Below are positions 55,521 to 64,000 of a stretch of 64,000 bases of DNA, piece after piece. Numbering within the stretch: position 1 is the stretch's first letter; each line of letters opens with the position of its first letter. Source of the DNA: Prorocentrum cordatum (lineage: Eukaryota; Sar; Dinophyceae; Prorocentrales; Prorocentraceae); NCBI GenBank assembly GCA_963575745.1, contig CAUYUJ010019873.1:5001-69000 (forward strand). Reading direction: 5' to 3'. The position numbers and the translations under genes are program-made. Under the pieces are notes generated by a model, which ran no database searches, was not told where the DNA came from, and saw only the letters and a program-made list of their open reading frames with translations.

Positions 55521-56180
55521 CTTCAGGGGGGCCAATTTTGGAACCCCGCGTGTGAGCCAGGGGGGTGGGGGGCACTTAGAAGCCATGGAGGAAACATTCC
55601 CAGAGGGAGCTCATGAGCATTCCACTGCGCCCATTCCGTGCCCACGGCATAGTGGCGGATCTTTCCAGGAAGCGCGAGGTCCAGTGTGGCTGCGACCTGG
55701 CAGAGCCCCTCCGCCCCCCCGCGCGCGCGCCCCGTGGCCGACAGGAGGGCGACGAGGACGTTGCCGTCGGCGCCAGCGGAGGCGGTCGGCGCGTGCGGCC
55801 CACGGACCCCCTCCGCATCCCGCCCATTTTGCGCCCCCCCCCCTCTCCCTCTCTTTCGTTCTCTCTCGTTCTCTCTCTCTCTCTCACTCTCGCTCCCTCC
55901 CTCCGTCCCCCGTCCCCGTCTCCCTCTTTCTTTGTCCCTCTCTCTCCCTCTCCTAAACCTGCTGTGAATCATTGTGGCAACCGGGGCGCTCTGCTTCGGA
56001 CGGGCGCATCATCATCACCACCATTGCCACCATCATTTCGATCATTGTTATCACCACCGCCTTCACCACCATCACCACCACCACCGTCATCATCATCAAC
56101 ACCATCAACGTCATCACTAGTCGGCCGTTTTGCGGTTGATCGGGAATTTGTGTGTGTATATACGTATATATATATAAATA
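55521..56180. other. Spacer with CT-rich and ATC/ACC tracts
   Basis: CTCTCT-rich tract 55845-55950 and CATCACCACCAT tract 56008-56110; a short TATATA run at 56158-56177. No gene. Confidence 0.6.
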
Positions 56181-56509
56181 AGTGAAAGGGCGTGTGCTTA
56201 AGAGCGAAAGGAAAAAGGAACGCGGTGGTGTCGCGGTTGAGGATGAGGCGGGTGAGGACCAGGAGGGCCAGGCTCGCCTTCCTGATCTTCACCACCTCAT
56301 CAAACTCTCCTCCTCTTCCTCTCTTCCTTCCTCCCCTTCTCCGTCCTCCTGCGTCGTCCTCCCTGCTCCTCCTCCCCCTCGTCCTCCTCTTCTTCGTCGT
56401 CCTCCTCCTCCTCCTCGTCCTCCTCCCCTCTTCCCTCTGGCCTCCTACGTCTTCCTCCCTGCTCCTCCTGGTCATCGTCATCGGGGGCCCCCTCGGGCGG
56501 CGATTTGGC
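56181..56509. other. CCT/CTC-rich tract without gene
   Basis: 56300-56480 is largely CCTCCTCGTC triplets; ORFs are low-complexity. Confidence 0.6.
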
Positions 56510-57320
56510 GATTTTGCCTGGGTGTCTCGGGCGAGAACCCCAGATTGGGACGCGCCCGGGCCGCCTTTTGCTAGGACGACTCGGGCGAGAGCGCAGAGTG
56601 GCACATGCCTGCAGAGTGCGCCCCCGGCGCGCCGTGGCGTGCGCCGGCAGGTCCCCGGCAATGGCTGGGGGCGCGGTGGCGCTGGTCTTTCTCGCGCGCC
56701 CGGGGTCGCCTTCGAGAGGATGTCTCGAGCGACAGCCCCGACGGGGACACGCCCTGCGCGCCCCGGCCTGCGCTGGCAGATCCCGGGAAGTGGTCCCTGG
56801 AGGCCTGACGTTCTCGCGCGCTGTGGGTGTCTCGAGCGAAAAAGCCCCGGGCTGGGAGACGCCCCGGTGAGCCCGGGCGCGCGTCTGAGAACCTCGGGGG
56901 AAGGCTCTCGGGGACAGTTTTCTGAGGATGTCCAACGCGCGAGGGCGCTGGTTTGGGATTCGTTTCCCAGGTTTCCCGGATTTCCCAGGAACGGAACTCT
57001 ACAAGGGGGCCATTCAGGACTTTCTTGGGGCGGCTCGGGGAGCTGGTTTCTTGAGGGTGTCCCACGCGAGGGTGCCAGTTTGGAATGCGTCGTGGGATTT
57101 CTCGGTTTTCCTGGATGTCCCGGAAACCGAGCAAGGGGTCCTCCCAATGCCTTCTTGGGGAGGTTCGGGGGGCCGGTTTTCTGAGGATGTCCTACGCGAG
57201 AACGCTGGTTCGGAGTTCGTCCCCGGATCTTCCGAATTTCCTGGATCTTCGGGATTTTTTCGGATTCCCCAGATTTCCCAGAAACGGACCAAGGGGGGCG
57301 ATCGGCGGGACCATTCCTTC
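56510..57320 (+). repeat. Diverged relatives of module A (GATGTCTCGAGCG)
   Basis: GGATGTCTCGAGCGACAGCC (56718), GGTGTCTCGAGCGAAAAAGC (56826), GAGGATGTCCAACGCG (56923), GAGGGTGTCCCACGCGAG (57053) and GAGGATGTCCTACGCGAG (57181) head units of about 100-130 bp that continue GCTGGTTTGGGATTCG-like and TTTCCCGGATTTCC-like. They are related by eye to module A of the 33-48 kb elements, with no CCCGGAAAGG boundary here. Confidence 0.6.
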
Positions 57321-57375
57321 GCGCGCCAGGGGTCAAGATGGCGTGAGTTCTCAAGACAAGCTTCCTCAAATTCAC

Positions 57376-57538
57376 GATCACCACCAAGATTACCACCACC
57401 ACTACCAGCCAACATCATCATCATCATCATCATCAGCATCAACATCATCACACTCAGCATCGTCATCATCATCATCATCATCAAACTAATCTTCATCAGC
57501 ATCAACATCACCATCATCACCATCAACATCGACATCGA

Positions 57539-57584
<46 letters not shown>

Positions 57585-58130
57585 TTCATCATCATCATTA
57601 CCGAAACCATCATCATCGTCATCCTCATCATCCTCATCATCAGCATCATCATCATCATCGTCATCATCATCATGATCATCGTCATCATCATTATCATTAT
57701 CTTCAGTATCATCATCATCGTCATAATCATCATCAGCATCATCGTCATCGTCATCGCCATCGTCATCGTTTTCATCATCATTATCATCATCATCAGTGTC
57801 ACTATTACCATCACCATCACCATCATTATCACCATCACCATCACCATCACCATCACCATCACCATCACCATCACCATCACCGTCACCATCACCATCACCA
57901 TCACCATCACCATCACCATCCATCACCATCACCATCACCATCACCATCACCATCACCATCACCATCACCATCACCATCACCATCACCATCACCATCACCA
58001 TCACCATCACCATCACCATCACCATCACCATCACCATCACCATCACCATCACCATCATCTCCATCATCATAATCATCACCATACTCATCATACTCATCAT
58101 ACTCATCGTCATCATCGTCACCATCGTCAT
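57376..58130 (+). repeat. ATC and CATCAC array
   Basis: Imperfect (ATC)n to about 57790, then nearly pure (CATCAC)n to about 58055, then imperfect ATC. Ile/Thr/His and Met/Val ORFs are artefacts. Confidence 0.97.
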
Positions 58131-58149
58131 CACCCAGTTCTTGTTCCCC

Positions 58150-58210
58150 CTACCTGCCACGCTTTCTTGTGGCCCTTCGTGGCTCTGTCTCAAATTCGTT
58201 CAAGCTAATT
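58150..58210 (+). repeat. Left copy of flanking repeat around the retroelement relic
   Basis: CCTGCCACGCTTTCTTGTGG ... CAAATTCGTTCAAGCT resembles CCTGCCCCGCTTTCTTGTGG ... CAAATTCGCTCGAGCT at 63578-63633. Both lie beside ATC arrays. Confidence 0.6.
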
Positions 58211-59354
58211 AAACACTTCCGCGGCTCATGCCAGCTCTTGTTCAGGGGTGGCCCGGCATCGTAACTTGGGCAGCGGATCGACCCCTGAACAGCGAGGTGG
58301 TCGCCGAGGCGGTTACCTGCGCGTTCGCCGTGCAAATCTTGGGCGGCGCGCGCGTCGCCTTGGGCTCCTTTTCATCGCGGGGCTCGTGAGCGGGTAGTTC
58401 TTCGGCTCCGCCAATGGTCGGTTGTGCTGCTCCTCTCAAGCAGGACATCGGCAGCGGCCGCGAGATCCAGTGGCACGCGAGCGGCGCGCGGCAGGCCCGC
58501 ACCATCGTGGGCGTCGCGACGGAGAGCGCCTACACGACTACGCGAACATCCTGGCACAGGCTCCTCCCTCGGGAGCGGAGACGAGAAGCGAGCTGTCCTT
58601 CGTGCTCACTCCAGGCGGAGACATGTGCCCTCGCGTGCTGAACACCGCCGTGATACGAGGGGCATCGACGGTCCGCCAAGAGCGGAAAAGGGGCCACGCA
58701 TCAGTGGCTGTTGGCACGGCCCCGGGCGCGGCAACCCGAGGACCCGCGGCAGCGACGGGGTCCCCGAACCCGCCGAGCTCCTGGAGGCAGCGGCGGCCGC
58801 GTCGGCCCGATTCCGCCGGCGAAGTGATCGCGAGCTCGAGGCAGACGGCGCCGTCAGCGGCGAGTCGAGCCTCGGCCTCGGGAGAAGGTGTCCAGCTGAA
58901 GCGTTTTGCTCACGAGCGAGGTTTAAAGCAGCGCGTGCGCAGGCCAACTCGTGGACAATCTTTGCTTGATCTTGTTTAACAGACGTCTGAATTAGTGCGG
59001 GCTGAAGTCTTAAGCGAATTAGCTGATCATTGCGCCGTTTTAATGAGTTTCTAGATTCCGCTTTAATTGTGGGGCGTAAAGACACGCCCTAAGCCAGACG
59101 GGAAAACGGCGGCATTGTCCAGCAGTGACCAGTCCAGCTCCGCGGAGCTCGCCAGCCTCAGCGTGGGCGCGGTCATCATCGGCGAGGGCCCTGGGTTTGC
59201 TCGAGTGGGCCGAGTGTTCTACGTTCTCCAGTGCGGCAGCCCTGACACGTCGCTTGGCGCCAGAGTGCTGGCGCTGACGGAGACGGCAGGGGATGGACGT
59301 CATCTCGGGTTCCGAGGGGGGGTGCAGCTTTTGACCGAGACGAGTTGGCCGCGT

Positions 59355-59902
59355 TGGCGCTTCCTCGGACCCAGGGCCACTGGTTGGGTTTGCAGATTAT
59401 TTCAGAGAACAGGACGTGGCCCCGCGCTCCCGCCATGCTCGCTTCAAGGTGTGGGCGGGTCTGTCTGCCGCGGATCCAAGAGTTGATTTTCGTGAGTTTT
59501 GCCTCGGGCAGTTGCAGATCGTTATCCAGTTTTGACCAGCTTGACCTATCATAGCTGGCGATCGTCGAGCTCATGTGCCGAAGGGCGCAAATGATTGAAC
59601 GCAAGTGTCGAGACCGTTGCCTCCCTCGCAGGGGAAGTGCCGCCAACAACCTCGCCGGGGGCGAGCGCATTCATCTAGGCGCATCAGAGACCGGGCGCTT
59701 GACGATCTTTCCCGCGCTGTCCACGTACGCGACCGACGATTTACAGCGTGAGACCGCCGTCGTGAAGGAGAGGCGCGAAGTGCGGGTGGAGAGGAGCGCC
59801 GCTCGTCGCGCCGGTGGCGGCGTCGGTGGCGCTGGCGGCGGGAACGAGGACAAGGGGTTTCAGAGTCGCGCGGGTAAGTCGGCAAGTATGATCAAAGCTT
59901 GA
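59355..59902 (+). pseudogene. Gag-like segment of the retroelement
   Basis: Frame a: ADYFREQDVAPRSRHARF, then KVWAGLSAADPRVDFREF and QLQIVIQF up to TGA near 59535. Frame b continues without loss as DQLDLS, a stop (59552), then LAIVELMCRRAQMIERKC and, near 59740, LQRETAVVKERREVRVERSA, ending at 59902. Pattern and order match, from memory, the region before RT in dinoflagellate retroelement polyproteins (helical block followed by KERR.AREER-type basic segment). Two breaks in 550 bp indicate decay. Confidence 0.5.
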
Positions 59903-60444
59903 CGGAAAAGTTGGCTAGGTTTCAGCGGCGGCGGTGGCCGCCGCGGGAAAATGCGCTGTTCGGAAACCGTGTCCGTGCCGCGGGAGCTGCTCTCTGTTCC
60001 CACGGCGCTGCGAGTCGAGGGGGATTTCTGTGGCTGTCGCTGCTCAGCTCGTTATTGTTGCAGCAAAGCTCGCCGACGTTTTGGCGCTCCACGCTGGGCC
60101 GCCGAGGCCGTCCACCGTCTGAACTGGTTGTTCGGCCGCGACGTGTCCAGCGAGTGCAGTTCTCTTTCTGTGGGTCAGAGTCTTTGCGTCGAGACACTGA
60201 GGTAGCGAATTGAGGTCCTGTGCGGGCCTCCTTGCGCGTCTGTGGCAGGCCTCGCGGAGCTGTGCCTTAGCGCCTCTGGCTGCGACTGCAGCCCAGTTGA
60301 ATCCATCGTGCGCTTCGAAGGTCGCGAGCCTGCACGGTGACGCCTTCAAGTGTGATGCTTCGGCGTCGCTGGTGGGTCACCCTCGCGAGCGGTGTCGCGA
60401 CCGGCGTCGGCGCTGGTTGCGTGGCCCCGATCAGGGCCCGGAGC

Positions 60445-61170
60445 CTGTCAGCCCTTACTTCGATGAGAAGCTTCGGCGGTCTCCTCGCCGCTGCGCGCGC
60501 TTCTCGGGCGAAATGTATTCTGCAGGCGTGATTTGTTTTCTGCGCCGTGCGAGGCGTCTGTTGATTTGTTCTGCGCGCGACCGATTGCGGCTGATCCTCG
60601 ACGCGCGGGCTGTGGACCAGGAGTTCGGCGCCTATTTCCGCGGGCGTCTGGCGAGGCTTGAGGAGCTCTGCCTATGCCAGCCTGTCCATGAACGGCCTTC
60701 TACCGCGTCCAGTCGCCACCTGGCCCTGATGATGTTTTCGTTGCCGCTCCTCTCGGTGGGCGCGCCAATGGAGTTTTGTCCCCGGCTGGGATTTGACGCG
60801 GCGGGCTCGTCGAAGTTGTCGCCCGTGCTAACGGCGTTACCAATTGGATGGAGTTCGAGTTTGTATTTCTGCCAAGCGCTGATTGGCTGCTGGCTTCCCC
60901 GAAGAGCGGTGCGTCTGGGGCCGGAAAGGCGCCCGACGTGTCGACTTAGGCGGGCGTGGCCTGCTACGTCGACCACGCGGTCGTAGTCGGGTGCGACCGA
61001 GGGCGCGGGGTTTCCGCGGTCGCCCAGGAGGCGCACCAGCAGTTGGAGAACAGCAACTTGAGATGTACGGGCATCATCTAGGAGTCGGACGCCCAGTTGC
61101 TTACTGGCGTGATTTTCAACTTCGCCACGGGCCGCATCTCGGTGAGCGAGGGCCGCTTCGGGCGCTTGCG
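60445..61170 (+). pseudogene. Reverse transcriptase segment of the retroelement
   Basis: PYFDEKLRRSPRR near 60453 leads to DRLRLILDAR at 60579-60608 (RT fingers/palm). ALPIGWSSSLYFCQ at 60834-60875 corresponds to the LP.G...S..Y..Q block before the catalytic loop. In another frame CYVDHAVVVG at 60962-60991 corresponds to the Y.DD catalytic motif, here YVDH, so the second aspartate is replaced. ESDAQLLTGVIFNFATGR then continues the palm/thumb after a stop at 61080. Polymerase activity is not expected from this copy. Confidence 0.65.
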
Positions 61171-61194
61171 ATTGGCTCTGTTGGAGGTGGCCGA

Positions 61195-61530
61195 CCGTGC
61201 ATGCTGCCGCTGCTGGGCCACTGCGCGTGGGCCGCCATCCTCGGGCGCTTCCTGCTGTCGGTATTCCGCAGCGCCCACCGCTTCGCTCGCTTCGCGGGGT
61301 CGCGGCGCTGGTGGATGTGGCCCAAGGTGGTCGCCGAGTGCCGGGTGGCAGCGAGCCTGATTGCCTTCGCCTGCGTTGGCGCGAAGCTACTCGTGGACCG
61401 CGTGTTCTTAGCGACCGACGCCTCGACGGGTCTGGGGGGGCGTTGGGGTTGCGGCGTCGGCGGATGTGCCGTCGCCGAGAAGCCGTCCGTGGAATGGGGG
61501 TGCCGCGTAGTCAGCGGCGGCGCGCTTGGA
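61195..61530 (+). pseudogene. RNase H-like segment of the retroelement
   Basis: After a further frame change: HCAWAAILGRFLLSVFRSAH, FARFAG...WWMWPKVVAECR, then VFLATDASTGLGGRWG at about 61402-61449. ATDAS followed by glycines is the first acidic strand of the RNase H fold in retroelements of this kind. Later RNase H residues are not clearly seen. Confidence 0.6.
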
Positions 61531-61984
61531 GTGCTAGCGCGGCGGGGCTGAGGGCGCGGCGCAAGCGCGCCGAGGTGCTCTCGAGACTCCTGTCGGAGAT
61601 GAGCTCTGCAGCCCTGGCTCGGCGACGCGCTCGCTGGGCCGCGACTTCTTCGCCGAGCTTGACCCCGTTCTCTTTCCCACTGTCGTCGTGGAAGCTTGAG
61701 CCCTTCGGGCGCGTGGGGCCGTCCTGGGAACTTCGCGCGGCTGGGGGGCCGCGCCTGGATTGCTGGCGTGCGTTGTCGCCTCCGCAGTGTGGCCTCGTTT
61801 GCGCGCGTCATTATCTCGCCGCGTGATAATTTGAGCCTGGCATTTGCGCGGGGAGAGGGCATTTGTTTCACTGCGTAATGAATCAGACTTGCAGTGAGTT
61901 GGCAGCTTTGTGTATCCCATCGGGCCTGTCCGTCGCCGTTCGCTGGTTCCCGAGCGAGTCCACTTGTCGACGAGGGCAGTCGGG

Positions 61985-62480
61985 CGATCGGGCGCCCGCC
62001 TGTCTCCCGCGAGCGTGGCGGGCGGCATGCTGGTGGCCGCGGGGCCGATGGACTCGCGAGGGCCCTTATGTCGCCCGTGGGTGCTGGCTGTGATCGGGGT
62101 CGGCCTCCGGCTGAAGGACCTGGAGTTTGCGGCGGCGCTGCGGCTGGCCTGGGAAGGCATGCTGAGTCTCGTACCTCGTCAGCATGGCCGCGAAGGCGCT
62201 AGTGGGCTCTGGGCGGGGCTCGCGGCCCGTCTGGGCCCTGCTTCTGCGCCCGAGCTCGGATGAGGGCGACGGGCGAGATCGTGGGCGCCGGCGAGGGTGT
62301 GAACGGTCGGCGTCGGAGTTGAAGCAGGGCGGCGGCTGCGGGCTGAAGTGCCTGCCCGGCGCGCTGGCCCCGAACTTTCTTCCGCGGTCGTTCGGCGGCC
62401 CCGCCTTCGCGGCGCGCTTCGGGGAGCGGCTGGGCACCCTTCCAGGCGCCCCGCCGGCAATGGCCTGCCAGGTCCGCCGT
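61985..62480 (+). pseudogene. Tyrosine recombinase-like segment of the retroelement
   Basis: LPRAWRAACWWPRGRWTREG from 62004, then in another frame LKDLEFAAALRLAWEGMLS (about 62111-62167), resembles the stretch before the first catalytic arginine of tyrosine recombinases in these elements (usual form ends ..YLRPSE..). The arginine itself is not convincing, and the C-terminal R..H...Y residues cannot be placed. Inferred mainly from order and weak pattern. Confidence 0.35.
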
Positions 62481-62724
62481 GGAGCGGCGAGCCACGCCGC
62501 GTCGGTTCAGGCGTGGCGCTGTCAGGCATCAGCGAGCGCTTGCGGTGCGCCGCGCCGGCCCGCGCAGCAGCGCGCGCCGCGCCGCGCGCGTCCGCCGCCT
62601 CGCACTGCTGAGCGAGGCGGCGCTGAGAGTCTTGGAGTGGCCCGAGGCAGTGGTCGGGAAGTCGGGCCGCCTTCTTGCCGCCAAGTGTGCCGCGGCCCTT
62701 GCGAGCCAACTGCGACGGGGATTG

Positions 62725-62960
62725 CGGATTGGGCTGGGTGAAAGGAGGCGGGTCTTCGCGTGCGTTGACTTCTTAGAAGGCGAGATCAGTCAGCGGCTTT
62801 CGAAATCAAGCGAGCGCTCCACCGTCTGGATCGATGGTTCCCCAGGCGACCTGCCTGTTGTGAAAAGAGGTGCTCGATGGGTGGGTCGGTTCGCGGGTGC
62901 TCCGTGGCATGCGCGCGGCGCTGCCGCGCGCGACGCTGAGTGTCGCGAAGGGGGCCGCTG
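62725..62960 (+). pseudogene. Possible methylase-like tail of the retroelement
   Basis: GERRRVFACVDFLEGEISQR, LSKSSERSTVWIDGSPGDLP and RWVGRFAGAP have the spacing of a Rossmann-type segment (FLE.F.G.G.LS..L ... VW.D...G...DL) seen, from memory, at the end of such polyproteins. The glycine loop is eroded. Low confidence; on the opposite strand 62950-63130 also reads plausibly. Confidence 0.25.
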
Positions 62961-63182
62961 CTATGCTTTGCGCGCCAATGCCCGCCAATTTGTTCTTAAT
63001 CTCTTCAAGGTTGCTCGTGCCACTCCAGAGGTATTTCGCCGTGCGGTCGTCGTCTATCCCGAACTTTCGGTTGACGACTGCCTGCGATATTATTCCAACG
63101 AATGGGTCGGTAAACGAGGGGCTTGGTCCACGGTGATTTCGCCCAACGGCCGTGCCCGACGTGAATTGATTGTCAGTTTGTG

Positions 63183-63183
<1 letters not shown>

Positions 63184-63218
<35 letters not shown>
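63184..63218 (+). repeat. GT dinucleotide tract
   Basis: (GT)n of about 17 units. Confidence 0.97.
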
Positions 63219-63220
<2 letters not shown>

Positions 63221-63444
63221 TTGGGACCCTGTCTCGAACAGCGCCCTGCGGTGTCCGCTTGGCCCGACGATGGTCTCGCCCTCGGGTTCGCCGTTATTTT
63301 TTTGGCTGAGCTGTCAGGGCGGTTTGCCGAGCCCCTTAGAAGCAGGGCCGATGTAATGCAGGTAACTTGTTCCACTTTGCGCGCTGACATGGCCCAGCGA
63401 CCAGTTCGTGCTGTTTCGGGGGCGGGGTGTTCTGCTCGAGCCTG

Positions 63445-63797
63445 TGTGAGAAGTTATTCATTGCGCCCGCCCATAGAGGCATGCTCGGATGTAGACGATA
63501 GTGGCCGCGGCAGGTTGAAGAGTCTGTCTTGCTACGCGTGGGGGTGGGGAGGCTGGCCAAGTTCTTGAATCCCTTGCCTGCCCCGCTTTCTTGTGGTCTT
63601 TTTTTGGACGGAACCAAATTCGCTCGAGCTCCCTCCGCACCCCCCCCGCTTGGCGGGGGACTCGCCAGCGTGTTTCACATTTCAGCGGATGTGAGTAGAT
63701 ATTCGTTGCGCCCGTCCAAAGAGGTATGTTCTGATGTGGGAAGAATTGCCACGGCAGGTTGAACAGTTCGTTTGGTCACGCGTCGGGGGTGGGGGAA
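63445..63797 (+). repeat. Tandem duplication, ~245-bp period, right of the retroelement
   Basis: GTGAGAAGTTATTCATTGCG (63446) matches GTGAGTAGATATTCGTTGCG (63690), and CGGCAGGTTGAAGAGTCTGT matches CGGCAGGTTGAACAGTTCGT. Between them lies the right copy of the flanking repeat (63578-63633). Confidence 0.8.
63578..63633 (+). repeat. Right copy of flanking repeat around the retroelement relic
   Basis: See 58150-58210: the shared CTTTCTTGTGG and CAAATTCG...CAAGCT / CGAGCT phrases are in the same orientation, about 5.4 kb apart. Confidence 0.6.
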
Positions 63798-64000
63798 GGC
63801 TCATCATCATCATCATCATCATCGTCATCATCATCATCATCATTATCATCATCATCGGCATCATCATCATCATCATCATCATCATCATATTGATCATCAT
63901 ACGCATTACCGTCATCATCACAACCACCATCATCGCCAGCACCACCAGCATCATCATCATCGCCACCATCACCAAAACCATCATCATCATCATCAACATC
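63798..64000 (+). repeat. ATC array running off the window
   Basis: Imperfect (ATC)n with ACC and GCC variants to the window end. Confidence 0.97.

Larger units (their letters stand above)
58225..63000 (+). mobile_element. Decayed DIRS-like (RT + RNase H + tyrosine recombinase) retroelement
   Basis: Blocks of one polyprotein occur in order on the plus strand but in shifting frames with stops: an N-terminal part (58228-58400, for example VVAEAVTCAFAVQILGGARV; also LTPGGDMCPR near 58600), a gag-like part, RT, RNase H-like part, recombinase-like part and a possible methylase-like tail. No single frame spans more than two blocks, so this copy is dead. The DIRS assignment rests on the recombinase-like block, which is the less certain call. 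Flanking related sequences at 58150 and 63578 may be its terminal repeats. Confidence 0.6.

Noticed and set aside
62950-63170. Minus-strand frame reading GTSNLEEIKNKLAGIGAQSI
   Set aside because: It looks protein-like over about 60 residues, but no family is recognised, it overlaps the retroelement relic, and it ends in a (CA)n-derived poly-His/Thr run.

Overview
The window looks like nuclear DNA of a large, repeat-rich eukaryotic genome, most probably a dinoflagellate alga. Three things point there. Simple-sequence arrays over 500 bp long recur (ATTACT, AGT, GAT/ATC, GGCTGA, GGGCTATA). The few credible coding stretches are GC-rich and scattered among nested satellites. A decayed retroelement at 58-63 kb carries the peptide blocks LRLILDAR, ALPIGW...LYFCQ, YVDH and ATDAS that I associate with reverse transcriptase/RNase H polyproteins abundant in dinoflagellates. 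The genus cannot be named from this sequence. No bacterial operon, rRNA, tRNA or CRISPR array was found. A run of 100 Ns at 15342-15441 is an assembly gap inside an AGT array.

Layout: 0-9 kb holds GC-rich unclassified DNA, a TIR-bounded minisatellite element (919-1855), an 80-bp minisatellite, the ATTACT array and a 132-bp near-perfect foldback (7654-7785). 9.8-13.1 kb holds the best large coding block: the C-terminal end of a UPF1-like superfamily 1 helicase followed by a long cysteine-pair-containing region, with one probable frame break. 13.4-15.8 kb is minisatellite and AGT array. 16.28-17.17 kb is a second probable gene (W- and RG-rich C-terminus, one frame break) with a 300-310-bp tandem repeat just downstream. 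19-29 kb contains dispersed G-rich elements, the second TIR/minisatellite copy, three copies of an 8-bp composite satellite element and further arrays. 30.27-30.95 kb is the only clean, intact single-frame gene: a class I SAM-dependent methyltransferase.

33.1-48.1 kb is a cluster of six related composite elements. Each begins with CCCGGAAAGG, and five end in the inverted copy CCTTTCCGGG followed by a conserved 19-nt tail. Inside they share a fixed order: leader, 40-75-bp repeats built on GATGTCTCGAGCG, a 410-430-bp higher-order repeat built on GGCACGTCCC, then tail. A 175-180-bp satellite with a 706-bp higher-order period interrupts the third. 49.5-53.7 kb has weak, frame-broken coding segments. 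56.5-57.3 kb carries distant relatives of the GATGTCTCGAGCG repeat. 58.2-63.0 kb is the retroelement relic (gag-like, RT, RNase H, probable tyrosine recombinase, possible methylase-like tail) between related flanking sequences next to ATC arrays.

The genes show no pathway relationship. Frame breaks in the two GC-rich genes could be real decay or assembly indels. Function calls rest on motifs read by eye; no database search was made.
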